Positions 50,829 to 60,788 of a stretch of DNA of 64,000 nt are shown here, piece after piece; the stretch's first letter is position 1; the number at the start of each line of letters is the position of its first letter. The stretch is taken from the NCBI RefSeq assembly GCF_022647325.1, contig NZ_CP071405.1, positions 2,418,001-2,482,000 on the forward strand, read 5' to 3'. This DNA is from Pantoea deleyi. Its GTDB lineage: Bacteria; Pseudomonadota; Gammaproteobacteria; Enterobacterales; Enterobacteriaceae. The notes under the pieces are model-generated. The model saw only the letters and a list, made by a program, of their open reading frames with translations, was not told the DNA's origin and did not search any database. The position numbers and the translations under genes are program-made.

Positions 50829-51197
50829 TTAAAGATAGAGATAAAGACGAACCTTGCTGGCTGTCAGGTTACCCAGTTGCGAGGCGGCGACAATGCTTCC
50901 CTGCGCCGGAACGGTCACGGTCTGCGCCGGTTCCTGCGGGGTAATTTCCAGTCCTTTGTCGTCATACCAGTAGTAACGATAGTGGACAACGACCGGGGCT
51001 TCGCGCTGATTATAGAGCACGCTGGTGGCACGTTTCAGTCCGTCGTGCTCATCCAGCGCAGGCTCATCGGTAATGATCCCTGCCGACAGCACAGAGGATT
51101 CCATCACCAGTGACTGTGAGGTATTGATCATCGGTTTATCACTGCTGCACGCCGTCAGGCAGAGCAGGATCGGCAGGCCAGTCAGCCAGGATCGCAT
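50829..51197 (-). CDS. ycfL: YcfL family lipoprotein
   Basis: A 122-residue lipoprotein with signal LTGLPILLCLTAC (lipobox LTAC, Cys17). Mature part beta-rich (VVVHYRYYWYDDKGLEITP), like the DUF1425/YcfL family. Lies between hinT and lpoB, as in E. coli, 12 bases before lpoB. Role unknown. Confidence 0.9.
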   Translation of the reverse strand: MRSWLTGLPILLCLTACSSDKPMINTSQSLVMESSVLSAGIITDEPALDEHDGLKRATSVLYNQREAPVVVHYRYYWYDDKGLEITPQEPAQTVTVPAQGSIVAASQLGNLTASKVRLYLYL

Positions 51198-51215
51198 AGC
51201 ACGTTTCCGTTATGG

Positions 51216-51566
51216 TCAGTTTGAGAGCATCGGGCCCAGCGGTTCGCCACCCACCAGATGCATATGGATGTGATAAACCTCCTGGCCCCCATGTTGATTG
51301 CAGTTCACAATCAGACGATAGCCATCCTGGTCGATCCCTTCCTGCCGCGCGATTTTCGCCGCGGTGGTGAACATCCGTCCCAGCGCATGTTCATGCGCCG
51401 CTTCTGCCTCGTTCACCGTCGGGATCAGCACATTCGGCACGATTAAAATATGGGTTGGCGCTTTGGGCGAGATGTCGCGGAACGCAGTGACCAGCTCATC
51501 CTGATAAACCACATCAGCGGGGATTTCGCGGCGGATAATTTTACTAAAAATGGTTTCTTCAGCCAT
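51216..51566 (-). CDS. hinT: HIT-family purine nucleoside phosphoramidase HinT
   Basis: Hydrolyses adenosine phosphoramidates such as lysyl-AMP. The histidine triad is HIHMHLVGG near residues 99-107, with an upstream [15 protein letters not shown] strand. 116 residues (119 in E. coli). First gene of the leftward cluster; its promoter lies in the gap shared with rhiT. Confidence 0.96.
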   Translation of the reverse strand: MAEETIFSKIIRREIPADVVYQDELVTAFRDISPKAPTHILIVPNVLIPTVNEAEAAHEHALGRMFTTAAKIARQEGIDQDGYRLIVNCNQHGGQEVYHIHMHLVGGEPLGPMLSN

Positions 51567-51925
51567 GGTGCAATTCCTGTAGCCTGAGTCGTAATCAATG
51601 AGTATGCGGGAGAAATTTGTTTTCTTTCAACCTCAGGACCACTTTTCTTGCATTGTTCGCCTGCCTTTGCAGCAGCCCTGCGATTCCCCGCCCCCTCTGC
51701 GCTGCCACGCAGGCATTGCCAGCTGAAATCCTTTAAAAATGAAACGCTGTTTTATAAATTAGAATTTCACCCTCCTTTTCTTTCTCTCATTGCCATTTAT
51801 TCGCCAGCCCCGGCCAGATTGCGAAGGTTTAGCGCGTCCGTCGGCTCTACTTTGCTAACCAGTCCGGGTGAGATGGCCGGCATCACCAGGGATACATTGC
51901 CATATAACCTCAAGGAGCATCCGCT
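51567..51925. other. Divergent hinT/rhiT regulatory region
   Basis: No gene supported. Holds a KdgR-box match (listed separately) and an AT-rich stretch 51730-51800, where the rhiT promoter probably lies (TATAAA at 51753 overlaps the box). AAGGAG at 51912-51917 is the ribosome binding site of rhiT. Confidence 0.55.
51738..51756 (+). promoter_or_regulatory. KdgR box upstream of rhiTN
   Basis: AATGAAACGCTGTTTTATA fits the KdgR consensus (wwTRAAAyrnyRTTTyAww) at every position. KdgR represses pectin and rhamnogalacturonan genes in Dickeya and Pectobacterium until 2-keto-3-deoxygluconate appears. It lies 170 bases before the rhiT start. Confidence 0.75.
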
Positions 51926-53527
51926 ATGCGCTCACGTAAAATTGGTATTGGCCACTATCTGGCCTATGGTTCCGGAGATTTTCTGGGGGCAGGCACCACG
52001 GCGCTCACCGCCGCCTGGCTGCTCTATTTCTATACCACCTTCTGCGGCTTAACCCCGATTCAGGCCACGCTGATCTTTGCCGCGGCGCGCGTGCTGGATG
52101 CCGTGGTCAGCCCGCTGATGGGCTTTCTGACCGACAATTTCGGCTCGACCTGGCTGGGCAGACGCTTCGGCCGGCGCAGATTCTTTATCCTGCTGGGCAT
52201 CCCCTGCGTATTCAGCTACAGCCTGATGTGGGTCAGCGACATGAGTTTCTGGTGGTACCTCACCACTTACCTGCTGTTTGACATCATCTACACCATGATT
52301 CTGGTGCCCTACGAAACGCTGGTGCCGGAAATGACCGACGACTTTAAGCAGAAGACCCGCTTCTCTGGTGCCCGTATCGGCCTGGCGCAGCTGTCGGCGA
52401 TACTGGCCGCCTTTCTGCCCGGCATTCTGCTGGGTATACTGGGCAAAGATAATCCCCTCTCCTTTTTCTACGCCAGCCTGGTGTTCTCGGTGATCTGCGC
52501 CCTGGTGCTGACGCTGGTCTGGTGCTTTACCTGGGAGCGCCATCCCGATGACTTCTCCGAAGAATCGCGCCGTGCAGAGCAGGAAAAGCAGCAGCTGACG
52601 CTGGCGCAGAACCTCAGACGACTCTATGTCGAACTGGCTTCGACGCTGCGCATCCGCATCTTTCGCCAGCATCTCGGGATGTATCTCGGCGGCTACATCG
52701 CCCAGGATGTATTCAACGCCGTCTTTACCTGGTATGTGGTGTTTGTGCTGATGCAGAGCGCGCAGGTCGCCTCCAGCCTGATGGGCACGATGGCGGTGCT
52801 GCAGTTTATCGCCGTGATGGCGATGATCCCGCTCTGCATCCGTATCGGGCCTGCGCCCGCCTATCGTCTGGTGGCAATCCTGTTTGGCCTGGCGGCGCTC
52901 TCCTACGCCGGATTGTGGTATGCCGGCATGAACGACAATCTTTCGCTGCTGCTTGCGATCTCCGCGCTGGCCGGGCTGGGACGCGGCGGCATTAACTATG
53001 TCCCCTGGAACACCTACACCTATATCGCCGACGTGGATGAGGTGATTACCGGTCAGCGCCGCGAGGGGATCTTCGCCGGCATCATGACCCTGACGCGTAA
53101 AGCCTCCCAGGCCGGAGCCGTCATGCTGGTCGGGATCGTGCTGCAGCTCTCCGGCTTTGTCTCGGGTCAGGCGACACAAACGCCCGCCGTCAGCCACACG
53201 ATCCTGACGATTCTGAGCCTCGGCACCTTAGCCGTACTGGCCTGCGGCTTTGTAGTCTCACTGCGCTTTAAGCTCAACCTGCAGACCCATACCGTGCTGC
53301 GTCAGGAGACGCTGAAGATGCGTGAGGCGAACCGCACCGTACCGGAAACGCTCACGCCAGCGGCGCGCGACATCGTAGAGACGCTGGCGGGCATGCCCTA
53401 TGAAAACCTGTGGGGCAATAACAACATCGGCTTTCTGAATCGCCATAAGCCTGCGGCGGCTAAATACCCTGCCCGCGCCCCGGTCACGCCCTCTCTGAAC
53501 CCGACCTTAAACAGGAATAAATTATGA
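51926..53527 (+). CDS. rhiT: Rhamnogalacturonide transporter RhiT (GPH family)
   Basis: A 533-residue glycoside-pentoside-hexuronide cation symporter with about 12 helices, e.g. AAWLLYFYTTFCGLTPIQAT and the conserved cytoplasmic loop GRRFGRRRFFILLG. In Dickeya dadantii rhiT and rhiN form one operon for uptake and breakdown of unsaturated rhamnogalacturonides; the same pairing is seen here. The C-terminal tail (about 470-533) is long and hydrophilic. It overlaps rhiN by 4 bases (ATGA). Assignment rests on the neighbour and the KdgR box. Confidence 0.85.
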   Translation: MRSRKIGIGHYLAYGSGDFLGAGTTALTAAWLLYFYTTFCGLTPIQATLIFAAARVLDAVVSPLMGFLTDNFGSTWLGRRFGRRRFFILLGIPCVFSYSLMWVSDMSFWWYLTTYLLFDIIYTMILVPYETLVPEMTDDFKQKTRFSGARIGLAQLSAILAAFLPGILLGILGKDNPLSFFYASLVFSVICALVLTLVWCFTWERHPDDFSEESRRAEQEKQQLTLAQNLRRLYVELASTLRIRIFRQHLGMYLGGYIAQDVFNAVFTWYVVFVLMQSAQVASSLMGTMAVLQFIAVMAMIPLCIRIGPAPAYRLVAILFGLAALSYAGLWYAGMNDNLSLLLAISALAGLGRGGINYVPWNTYTYIADVDEVITGQRREGIFAGIMTLTRKASQAGAVMLVGIVLQLSGFVSGQATQTPAVSHTILTILSLGTLAVLACGFVVSLRFKLNLQTHTVLRQETLKMREANRTVPETLTPAARDIVETLAGMPYENLWGNNNIGFLNRHKPAAAKYPARAPVTPSLNPTLNRNKL

Positions 53528-54663
53528 TCCTCTACCCCGTAAAACAGAGCAGCCTCCTGCGGCAGCCGACCTGGCTGCTGCCGCGCCGCGAACTGGTTCA
53601 GCTGATTCAGAAGCTGACGCAAAATCTGATTAACATCACCGACGAAACCGGCGAATTTCTGCTGCGGCTGGACGATGGCAGGGTGATCGATACCAAAGGC
53701 TGGGCGGGCTGGGAATGGACGCACGGTATCGGTCTCTATGGCATGCTGCACTACTATCAGCAGACCGGCGACACGGAGACGCTGGCGATCATCGATTCCT
53801 GGTTCGCGCAGCGCCTGGCGGAGGGAACGCCGACCAAGAACGTGAACACCGTCTGTCCTTTTCTGACGCTGGCTTACCGCTATGAAGAGACCCGAAACCC
53901 GGCCTGGCTGCCGGTGCTGGAGCGCTGGGCAGAGTGGGTCATGTATGAGATGCCGCGAACCGCGCGGGGCGGCCTGCAGCACATCGTCTATAACAGTGAA
54001 AACAGCCAGCAGCTCTGGGATGACACGCTGATGATGAGCGTGATGGCGCTGGCAAAAATCGGCCAGCTGCTGAAGCGCGACGAGTGGATCGAGGAGGCGA
54101 GCTATCAGTTCCTGCTGCACACGCAGTATCTGATGGATCGCGAAACCGGCCTGTGGTTTCACGGCTGGAGCTTCGACGGTTGCCATAACTTCGCCAGGGC
54201 GCGCTGGGCGCGCGGCAACAGCTGGGTGACGATTGTGATCCCCGATTTTCTGGAGATGATGAACTGGCCTGAGCATCACGCCTCCCGCCGTTTTCTGCAG
54301 CAGGTGCTGGAGACGCAGGCTGACGCCCTCCGCGCCTGCCAGCACCCCAGCGGTCTGTGGCACACCCTGCTCGACGATCCCGACAGCTATCTGGAGGCTT
54401 CGGCCACCGCCGGGTTTGCCTATGGCATGCTGAAAGCCGTGCGCAAGCGCTATCTGCCCGCGGCGTATCGCGAGGTAGCCGAAAAGGCGCTGCGCGGTGT
54501 GATTGCCCATATCGATGAGGATGGCGAGCTGAAGCAGGTCTCGTTTGGCACCGCAATGGGCAGCGACCTGGATTACTACCGCGCGGTGCCCCTCACCTCT
54601 ATGCCTTACGGCCAGGCGATGGCCCTGCTCTGTCTGACCGAGTACCTGCGCGTATATCTCTGA
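53524..54663 (+). CDS. rhiN: Unsaturated rhamnogalacturonyl hydrolase RhiN (GH105)
   Basis: A 379-residue GH105 protein with an (alpha/alpha)6 barrel. It removes the unsaturated galacturonyl residue from rhamnogalacturonan-lyase products in the cytosol. Family landmarks: WEWTHGIGLYGMLHYY (about 63-78), the catalytic-Asp region QLWDDTLMMSVMALA (about 162-176), WFHGWSF and RWARGNSWV. No signal peptide, which fits an imported disaccharide substrate. Cotranscribed with rhiT. No matching rhamnogalacturonan lyase is in the window. Confidence 0.88.
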   Translation: MILYPVKQSSLLRQPTWLLPRRELVQLIQKLTQNLINITDETGEFLLRLDDGRVIDTKGWAGWEWTHGIGLYGMLHYYQQTGDTETLAIIDSWFAQRLAEGTPTKNVNTVCPFLTLAYRYEETRNPAWLPVLERWAEWVMYEMPRTARGGLQHIVYNSENSQQLWDDTLMMSVMALAKIGQLLKRDEWIEEASYQFLLHTQYLMDRETGLWFHGWSFDGCHNFARARWARGNSWVTIVIPDFLEMMNWPEHHASRRFLQQVLETQADALRACQHPSGLWHTLLDDPDSYLEASATAGFAYGMLKAVRKRYLPAAYREVAEKALRGVIAHIDEDGELKQVSFGTAMGSDLDYYRAVPLTSMPYGQAMALLCLTEYLRVYL

Positions 54664-54670
54664 ATCGCGC

Positions 54671-54701
54671 CCAAAAAAAGCCCCGCATAGCGGGGCTTTT
54701 T
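54671..54701. terminator. Bidirectional terminator between rhiN and ptsG
   Basis: GCCCCG (54680-54685) with CGGGGC (54691-54696), flanked by seven A and five T. Serves rhiN on the plus strand and ptsG on the minus strand. Confidence 0.85.
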
Positions 54702-54716
54702 CACGGCAGTGACGCA

Positions 54717-56153
54717 TCACATGCTGCGGATGTAATCATCCATGTCTGTCTTCAGGTTATCGGATTTGGTCCCGAAGATAGCCTGCACGCCGGAACCGGC
54801 CACCACCACGCCACGGGCGCCGAGGTTTTTCAGTTCGGTCTGGTCAACTTTGCCCACATCGGCAACGCTGACGCGCAGACGTGTGATACAGGCGTCCAGG
54901 TTAGTGATGTTCTCTTTACCACCAAACGCAGCCACCAGTTTGCCCGCCATCTCAGAGCCGGTCGCCGCAGACTGGTCGCTGCTGCTGCTCTCTTCACGGC
55001 CAGGGGTTTTCAGGTCCAGTTTGGCAATCAGCACACGGAAGATGGTGTAGTACACCAGGCCGTAGATGATACCGATAATCGGGAACAGCCAGATTTTGCT
55101 GCTGTTACCACTCAGCACGATAAAGTCGATCAGGCCGTGTGAGAAGCTGGTGCCATCACGCATGCCCAGCAGGATACAGATCGGGAATGCCAGACCGGCC
55201 AGCAGCGCATGGATCACATACAGGATCGGTGCCACGAACATGAAGGAGAATTCAATCGGTTCGGTGATGCCGGTCAGGAATGAGGTCAGCGCAGCGGAGA
55301 TCATGATACCACCCACTTTGGCACGGTTTTCCGGTTTCGCTGAGTGCCAGATAGCAATCGCCGCAGCCGGCAGACCGTACATTTTGAACAGGAAGCCGCC
55401 AGAGAGTTTACCTGCGGTCGGGTCACCCGCCATGTAGCGTGGGATGTCGCCGTGGAAGACCTGACCTGCCGCATTGGTGTATTCACCAATCTGCATCTGG
55501 AAAGGAACGTTCCAGATATGGTGCAGACCGAATGGCACCAGCGAACGCTCAACCACGCCATAGATACCGAAGGCCACAACCGGGTTCTGATAGGCCGCCC
55601 ACTGTGAGAACTCCTGAATCGCTGCACCGACAGGTGGCCAGATGAAGGAGAGCAGCACGCCCAGCACAATCGCCGCCAGACCCGAGATGATCGGCACAAA
55701 GCGCTTACCGGCGAAGAAGCCCAGATATTCAGGCAGCTTGATGCGGTAGAAGCGGTTAAACATATAGGCCGCGATGGAACCGGCGATAATGCCGCCGAGA
55801 ACCCCGGTGTCGGCGAGGTGTTTCGCCTCGATTTCCGCTGCGGAGAGATGCAGCACCAGCGGTGCCACGACCGCCATGGTTTTCACCATGATGCCATAGG
55901 CGACAACGGCGGCCAGCGCCGAGACACCGTCGTTATTGGTAAAGCCCAGCGCCACGCCGATCGCAAAGATCAGTGGCATGTTGGCGAACACCGATCCACC
56001 CGCTTCTGCCATTACATGCGAAACCACTGCAGGCAACCAGCTGAAATTGGCTGAACCGACTCCTAATAAAATACCGGCAATCGGCAGAACCGAAACCGGC
56101 AGCATCAGCGATTTACCGACCTTTTGAAGGTTGGCAAAAGCATTTTTGAACAT
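54717..56153 (-). CDS. ptsG: PTS glucose transporter EIICB-Glc
   Basis: Takes up and phosphorylates glucose, receiving phosphate from EIIA-Glc. 478 residues (477 in E. coli). EIIC membrane domain about 1-385 with the [20 protein letters not shown] start and the GITEPIEF substrate-site motif; a Ser-rich linker ([14 protein letters not shown]); EIIB domain with phosphoryl-acceptor Cys in [14 protein letters not shown] near 421. CRP-like, Mlc-like sites and an SgrS-type ribosome binding site lie upstream. Confidence 0.97.
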   Translation of the reverse strand: MFKNAFANLQKVGKSLMLPVSVLPIAGILLGVGSANFSWLPAVVSHVMAEAGGSVFANMPLIFAIGVALGFTNNDGVSALAAVVAYGIMVKTMAVVAPLVLHLSAAEIEAKHLADTGVLGGIIAGSIAAYMFNRFYRIKLPEYLGFFAGKRFVPIISGLAAIVLGVLLSFIWPPVGAAIQEFSQWAAYQNPVVAFGIYGVVERSLVPFGLHHIWNVPFQMQIGEYTNAAGQVFHGDIPRYMAGDPTAGKLSGGFLFKMYGLPAAAIAIWHSAKPENRAKVGGIMISAALTSFLTGITEPIEFSFMFVAPILYVIHALLAGLAFPICILLGMRDGTSFSHGLIDFIVLSGNSSKIWLFPIIGIIYGLVYYTIFRVLIAKLDLKTPGREESSSSDQSAATGSEMAGKLVAAFGGKENITNLDACITRLRVSVADVGKVDQTELKNLGARGVVVAGSGVQAIFGTKSDNLKTDMDDYIRSM

Positions 56154-56162
56154 AGCGTGAAG

Positions 56163-56171
56163 CTCCTGAGT
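56163..56171 (-). promoter_or_regulatory. ptsG ribosome binding site, possible SgrS target
   Basis: ACTCAGGAG just before the ptsG start is the same segment that the small RNA SgrS pairs with in E. coli ptsG mRNA. Conservation suggests translational control during sugar-phosphate stress; the small RNA itself is not in the window. Confidence 0.45.
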
Positions 56172-56245
56172 ATGAGTGCATATTTGCGCAGTGCGCGTGG
56201 CAAAGAGGGAGGATTCCTTGCCGGGGTGGCGGTGACCGCCTTTTG

Positions 56246-56270
56246 ATTTATTACGAAGGGTAAAATAAAT
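56246..56270 (-). promoter_or_regulatory. Mlc operator of ptsG
   Basis: ATTTATT (56246-56252) and AATAAAT (56264-56270) form an inverted repeat around ACGAAGGGTAA; on the minus strand it reads TATTTTACCCTTCGTAATAA, the look of Mlc operators. It overlaps the predicted -10/start region of ptsG. Confidence 0.65.
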
Positions 56271-56283
56271 ACCGGCCTGTTAC

Positions 56284-56299
56284 TTTGACGGCTATCACG
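56284..56299 (-). promoter_or_regulatory. CRP site of ptsG
   Basis: On the minus strand CGTGA-TAGCCG-TCAAA, 7 of 10 matches to TGTGA-N6-TCACA. It sits 14 bases upstream of the Mlc-like operator, a position suited to class II activation. Confidence 0.55.
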
Positions 56300-56444
56300 T
56301 TTCAACAATCCCGGACGCGCACTTTACGAAATTTCTCACTGACCTGCACGATTAATCGGCGATAAAAAGCTGACCCTGTCTTTAAAAACAGGGTCATATG
56401 AGCAGATGACAGATTAATTACAGAGACTGAAATAAAAAGCGGGA

Positions 56445-57236
56445 TCAGGCGCCCAGCTGGCTCATAGGGATATGAAACAGCGTAGAGAAGTTCTGTGTGG
56501 TGGCGGCGGCCAGAGTTTCCATATCCACCCCTTTCAGGACGGCCAGATATTCGGCCACGTCGCGGGTATAGGCGGGCTGATTCTCTTTACCGCGGTACGG
56601 CACCGGTGCCAGATAAGGGGAATCCGTCTCTACCAGCATCCGATCCAGCGGCACATAACGCGCCGCTTCACGCAGCTGCTCAGCATTACGGAAGGTAACG
56701 ATCCCGGAGAAGGAGATATAGAAGCCCATATCCAGCAGCTTCGCGGCCGTGGGCTGATCCTCGGTGAAGCAGTGCAGCACGCCGCCGCAGCGCTCAACCT
56801 GCTCTTCACGCAGAATCGCCAGCGTGTCATCACGCGCATCGCGGGTGTGGACGATAATCGGCTTATTCAGCGCAATGCCGGTACGGATATGTTCGCGGAA
56901 TGAGCGCTGCTGCTGCTCTCTGGTCTCGGGCTGATAGTGGTAATCCAGCCCGGTTTCACCCAGCGCCACCACACGGGGATCGGCGGAGAGCCGGCGAAAC
57001 TCCTCAACGTCGTAAGCCTCTTCCTGATTCAGCGGATGCACACCGCAGGAGAGCGCAATGTTCTGCCGATCGCCGACCAGCGCTTTCAGGGTGTGAAAAC
57101 CCGGCAGCGTGGTGGCGATGGCCAGCATGAATTTCACATCCCGGGCCGCCGCTTTGGCGATCACATCATCGAGGTCACGGTGGTGCTTTTCATAATCCAG
57201 GCCATCAAGATGGCAATGGGAATCAACAATAAACAT
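56445..57236 (-). CDS. ycfH: TatD-family metal-dependent hydrolase YcfH
   Basis: A 263-residue TIM-barrel metallohydrolase (265 in E. coli) with FIVDSHCHLDGL (metal-binding H-x-H), VALGETGLDYHY (Glu ligand), PIIVHTRDARDD and LVETDSPYLAP. TatD-family proteins act as 3'-5' exonucleases or D-aminoacyl hydrolases; the role of YcfH is not settled. It follows holB by 18 bases, as in the E. coli pabC-mltG-tmk-holB-ycfH operon. Confidence 0.94.
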   Translation of the reverse strand: MFIVDSHCHLDGLDYEKHHRDLDDVIAKAAARDVKFMLAIATTLPGFHTLKALVGDRQNIALSCGVHPLNQEEAYDVEEFRRLSADPRVVALGETGLDYHYQPETREQQQRSFREHIRTGIALNKPIIVHTRDARDDTLAILREEQVERCGGVLHCFTEDQPTAAKLLDMGFYISFSGIVTFRNAEQLREAARYVPLDRMLVETDSPYLAPVPYRGKENQPAYTRDVAEYLAVLKGVDMETLAAATTQNFSTLFHIPMSQLGA

Positions 57237-57254
57237 AACTAGTCTCAGCGAGGG

Positions 57255-58244
57255 TTAGCGGATCAGGGTGGGCTTTTCGGTCTCTGCCCAGCTCAGCAGC
57301 TGATCCGTCAGTAAGAGTTCACGATTTACCGAGGCGACATGCAGCAGCTGCTCACGACAGCGCATCCACGCGCGGGTGCTGTTATCGAGTGCGCTGGCCG
57401 GGAAGTGGGCGGCCAGCAGCACCACCACATCCTGGCGGTCGCCATTGCTCAGCCACTGCGTCGCATTCTGCTGCCATTTCATTGCGTCCAGCAGCAGGGA
57501 GAGCAGCCAGCCAATTCGGGTGGCCGCATCCTCTGCATTCAGCACCGGCAGCAGTTGCAGGATATCGTGCTGCAGCGCGCCGGGCAGCGCATCGCACAGT
57601 TTCTGCCGCGCCTGCCACGGCCCGGTTTCCAGCAGGCTCAATGCCGCACCGGGCGCACCGGCACTCAGCCGCAGCGCCGCCAGCAGCATCTGTTCCTCAT
57701 GTGAAGCGTGCTTTTTCAGCCAGAGCAGACTCTGGCCTTCATCCGGTGGCGTCAGCGGCAGCGTCATACAGCGACTGCGCAGCGTCGCCAGCAGACGCGA
57801 AGGATCGCGGCTGCTGAGGAAAAACCAGCTGTTGGCAGGCGGCTCTTCCAGCGTTTTCAGCAGAGCGTTGGCGGCCGCTTCCGTCAGCTGCGCGGCATCC
57901 GGCAGCCAGACCACTTTCGCGCCGCCCTGCTGACCAAAGTGGTAGAGCTTTTCCGTCACCTGACGCACCGCATCGATGCCCAGGGTACTTTTGCCCTTCT
58001 CCGCCTCGAGCCGGTACCAGTCCGGATGGGTATTCGCCTGCATCAGCTGGCAGCCGTGACACACGCCGCAACTTTTCAGGCCGTCCGGCTGCTGGCACAT
58101 CAGCCAGCGACTTGTCCCCCAGACCAGCGCCTCATCGCCCATCCCGGCCATCGCCTGAATCAGCAGCGCATGATGCGCGCGATTCTCCTGATGCTGGCCA
58201 ATGACATGACGATAGGGCTGATTCAGCCACGGATACCAGTTCAT
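57255..58244 (-). CDS. holB: DNA polymerase III delta' subunit
   Basis: Clamp-loader subunit delta'. Start at 58244 ([17 protein letters not shown]), whose ATG shares one base with the tmk stop. Zinc module CGVCHGC near residues 50-62 (one Cys spaced as in E. coli) and the AAA+ stretch NALLKTLEEPPANSWF; no working Walker A, as in other delta' proteins. 329 residues (334 in E. coli). The C-terminal third is diverged. Confidence 0.94.
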   Translation of the reverse strand: MNWYPWLNQPYRHVIGQHQENRAHHALLIQAMAGMGDEALVWGTSRWLMCQQPDGLKSCGVCHGCQLMQANTHPDWYRLEAEKGKSTLGIDAVRQVTEKLYHFGQQGGAKVVWLPDAAQLTEAAANALLKTLEEPPANSWFFLSSRDPSRLLATLRSRCMTLPLTPPDEGQSLLWLKKHASHEEQMLLAALRLSAGAPGAALSLLETGPWQARQKLCDALPGALQHDILQLLPVLNAEDAATRIGWLLSLLLDAMKWQQNATQWLSNGDRQDVVVLLAAHFPASALDNSTRAWMRCREQLLHVASVNRELLLTDQLLSWAETEKPTLIR

Positions 58245-58876
58245 TACGCCTGCTCCGACAGCCACTGCGTCAGGGTCGCCTGAAGTGACGCCGTCACGTC
58301 GGTCAGCGCCTGCGTGGCGTCGATGGTCAGGATGGTGGGATCGTTGTCCGCCAGCGCCAGGTAACGCGCGCGGGTGCGCTCAAAGAAGCGCAGCGACTCC
58401 TGCTCGATACGGTCCAGCTCACCGCGCGCCCGCGCCCGCTGCAGGCCGATTTCCGGCGTAACATCCAGATAGAGGGTCAGATCAGGACGGAAGTCGCCCA
58501 GCACGGCATCGCGCAGCGTCTGCATCAGATCGCTGTCCAGTCCGCGTCCGCCGCCCTGATAAGCCTGAGAGGAGAGATCGTGGCGATCGCCGATCACCCA
58601 GGCGCCGCGAGCCAGTGCCGGTTTGATCACGGTCTCCACCAGCTGAACCCGCGCCGCATAGAGCATCAGCAGTTCCGCTTTGTCCGTGACCTGCTCACCC
58701 TCAATGCCCTGCTTTACCAGCACCCGCAGCTGTTCGGCCAGCGGCGTACCGCCAGGCTCACGGGTAAAGACCAGATCGGTGATGCCGCGGGCGTGCAGCG
58801 TGGCAACGATGGCGTCGCGCGCGGTGGTCTTTCCGGCGCCTTCCAGGCCTTCGATGACGATAAACTTACTGTTCAT
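58244..58876 (-). CDS. tmk: Thymidylate kinase
   Basis: Phosphorylates dTMP to dTDP. P-loop [11 protein letters not shown] at residues 8-18, [14 protein letters not shown], the [16 protein letters not shown] motif and the LID with Arg-rich [14 protein letters not shown]. 210 residues (213 in E. coli). Overlaps mltG by 11 bases. Confidence 0.97.
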   Translation of the reverse strand: MNSKFIVIEGLEGAGKTTARDAIVATLHARGITDLVFTREPGGTPLAEQLRVLVKQGIEGEQVTDKAELLMLYAARVQLVETVIKPALARGAWVIGDRHDLSSQAYQGGGRGLDSDLMQTLRDAVLGDFRPDLTLYLDVTPEIGLQRARARGELDRIEQESLRFFERTRARYLALADNDPTILTIDATQALTDVTASLQATLTQWLSEQA

Positions 58877-59885
58877 TTTTTTCCTTTAGCGTCTGCCGGT
58901 ACACCTGCACCGCCTGATTATGGCTGGCCAGATTGGTAGTAAAGGTATGACCGCCCTTGCCGTCCGCCACGAAGTAGAGATAGTTGGTTTTCTCCGGATG
59001 CGCAGCCGCCAGCAGAGAAGCCTTACCCGGCATCGCGATCGGGCCAGGCGGCAGGCCGTTAATCATATAGGTATTGTAATCGCTGGCGGTCTCAAGATCT
59101 TTACGGGTGAGCGATCCATTGTAGCGATCGCCCATGCCGTAGATCACGGTCGGGTCGGTCTGCAGCCGCATCCCGGTCCGCAGCCGGTTGATAAAGACCG
59201 AGGCGACACGCGCGCGCTCCTGGCTGACGCCCGTCTCTTTTTCGATGATGGAGGCCATCGTCACCAGATCCTGAGGCGTTTTGTAGGGCAGATTATCCGC
59301 CCGTCCCTGCCAGACCTCGTCGATAGTTTTTTTCATCCGCTCATGGGCGCGTTCCAGCAGGGCCATATCCGTGGTATTCGCCGTATAGAGATAGGTGTCC
59401 GGAAAGAAGTTCCCCTCCAGCTGAGCCGGCTCAACCTTGAGCGCGCTGGCCAGAGTGGCAAACTGATCGTCTTTCAGCGTATGGCGGATGTAGGGTGCTT
59501 TACGCAGCTCGCTCAGCCACTCTTTAAGCCGCTGCCCTTCCACAAACCGTACCGGGAACTGCGCCTCTTTACCGCTGGCCAGCAGCTGTAACAGCGCACG
59601 TACCGTCATCGTCGGCTCCAGGCGATAGGTTCCCGCCTTGAAGGTGGCCAGTTCCGGCTCCAGACGCAACAGCGCACCAAACCAGATGCTGCGCGGAATG
59701 ATCTTCTGATCCTCCAGCTGCGCCTCCAGTGCCACCCGGCCCGTACCGGCAGGCAGTGTGTAGATCGTCTCCTGCTGCAGCGTTAGCGGGGTCGCCGCAA
59801 ACTGCTTAATCTGCCAGTAGCTCACTGCCGCCGCGAGCCCCACGATGACCAGCAGGGTCACGAGAATTTTTTTGCTTCGAGTCAT
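58866..59885 (-). CDS. mltG: Endolytic murein transglycosylase MltG
   Basis: Cleaves nascent glycan strands near the inner membrane. One N-terminal membrane helix (about residues 7-26), a LysM-like part, then the YceG catalytic domain with the active Glu in [19 protein letters not shown] and the [16 protein letters not shown] and [17 protein letters not shown] signatures. 339 residues (340 in E. coli). Overlaps pabC by 4 bases. Confidence 0.96.
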   Translation of the reverse strand: MTRSKKILVTLLVIVGLAAAVSYWQIKQFAATPLTLQQETIYTLPAGTGRVALEAQLEDQKIIPRSIWFGALLRLEPELATFKAGTYRLEPTMTVRALLQLLASGKEAQFPVRFVEGQRLKEWLSELRKAPYIRHTLKDDQFATLASALKVEPAQLEGNFFPDTYLYTANTTDMALLERAHERMKKTIDEVWQGRADNLPYKTPQDLVTMASIIEKETGVSQERARVASVFINRLRTGMRLQTDPTVIYGMGDRYNGSLTRKDLETASDYNTYMINGLPPGPIAMPGKASLLAAAHPEKTNYLYFVADGKGGHTFTTNLASHNQAVQVYRQTLKEKNEQ

Positions 59886-60697
59886 GATGCTTCCATTATC
59901 TTTTCACAGCCTGCCTGCAGCTGATTAAACAGCAGGCGTTCAGTAAACTGTACCGCCTCAATCTGTCGGACCGGCAGTACCGGCATCAGCGTATTGCAGA
60001 TGACGACTTCATCCGCAGCCAGCAGCTGCGCCGGTTCGCTTTGTACGACCTGGCAAGCCTGGCCCGTGGCCGCGAGTTGCGCCATCAGACTCCGCCGCAT
60101 AATGCCATCCACCCCCGACGCTGAGAGATCGGGCGTGAAAATCTGGCTGCCCTGGCGCCAGAATAAATTGGCCGCACAGCATTCCACCACCCAACCTTCA
60201 GTGTCAAGCACCAGCGCCTCGTCGGCGTCCGTCTGGTCAAGATGAGCGCGGATCATCACCTGCTCAAGGCGGTTAAGATGTTTAAGGCCGGCAAACTGCG
60301 CGTTTCGCGCCAGGCGGATCGGGCTGATCCGCAGCGAGGCACCCCGCTGCTGTAATCCGGCGTAGTGCTGCGGCCAGGGGGCCAGCGACACGATCCGGGT
60401 CGGTTCGCCGCAGCCCTGACGACTGTAGCCGCGTCCGCCGCTGCCCGCGCTGATAATAACCTTCAGCACTGCCAGGGCCTGCTGGTGCGCAGCGGCGACC
60501 ATCTCTGCTTCGAGCTGGTGCCAGTCAACCCCGCCGATCCATAACCGCTCGCAGCCCTGTCTGAGCCGCTGAAGGTGGCTTTCCAGCAGCACAATTTTAC
60601 CCTGGCGCACGGCGGCGGTGGTAAAGCAGCCATCGCCGAACTGCAGACCCCGATCGGTGGCAGCCAGCGTCGGCTGTCTGATCCCGTTAATCCACAT
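59882..60697 (-). CDS. pabC: 4-amino-4-deoxychorismate lyase
   Basis: PLP enzyme of fold class IV that makes p-aminobenzoate for folate. Start at 60697 ([17 protein letters not shown]) gives 271 residues (269 in E. coli); the longer frame to 60760 runs over the fabF terminator. The PLP lysine is in [14 protein letters not shown] and the C-terminal [16 protein letters not shown] is typical. Between fabF and mltG, as in E. coli. Confidence 0.94.
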   Translation of the reverse strand: MWINGIRQPTLAATDRGLQFGDGCFTTAAVRQGKIVLLESHLQRLRQGCERLWIGGVDWHQLEAEMVAAAHQQALAVLKVIISAGSGGRGYSRQGCGEPTRIVSLAPWPQHYAGLQQRGASLRISPIRLARNAQFAGLKHLNRLEQVMIRAHLDQTDADEALVLDTEGWVVECCAANLFWRQGSQIFTPDLSASGVDGIMRRSLMAQLAATGQACQVVQSEPAQLLAADEVVICNTLMPVLPVRQIEAVQFTERLLFNQLQAGCEKIMEAS

Positions 60698-60744
60698 GCT
60701 TCTCTCCTGAGCCCGATTCACCCTGTCGGCGCCCGCCGCAGGAT

Positions 60745-60768
60745 AAAAAAAGGCCCGCATCGCGGGCC
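60745..60768 (-). terminator. fabF terminator
   Basis: GGCCCGC (60752-60758) with GCGGGCC (60762-60768); on the minus strand seven T follow. Located 20 bases past the fabF stop and just upstream of pabC. Confidence 0.85.
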
Positions 60769-60788
60769 TTGTCAGCTATCTGCAACGA

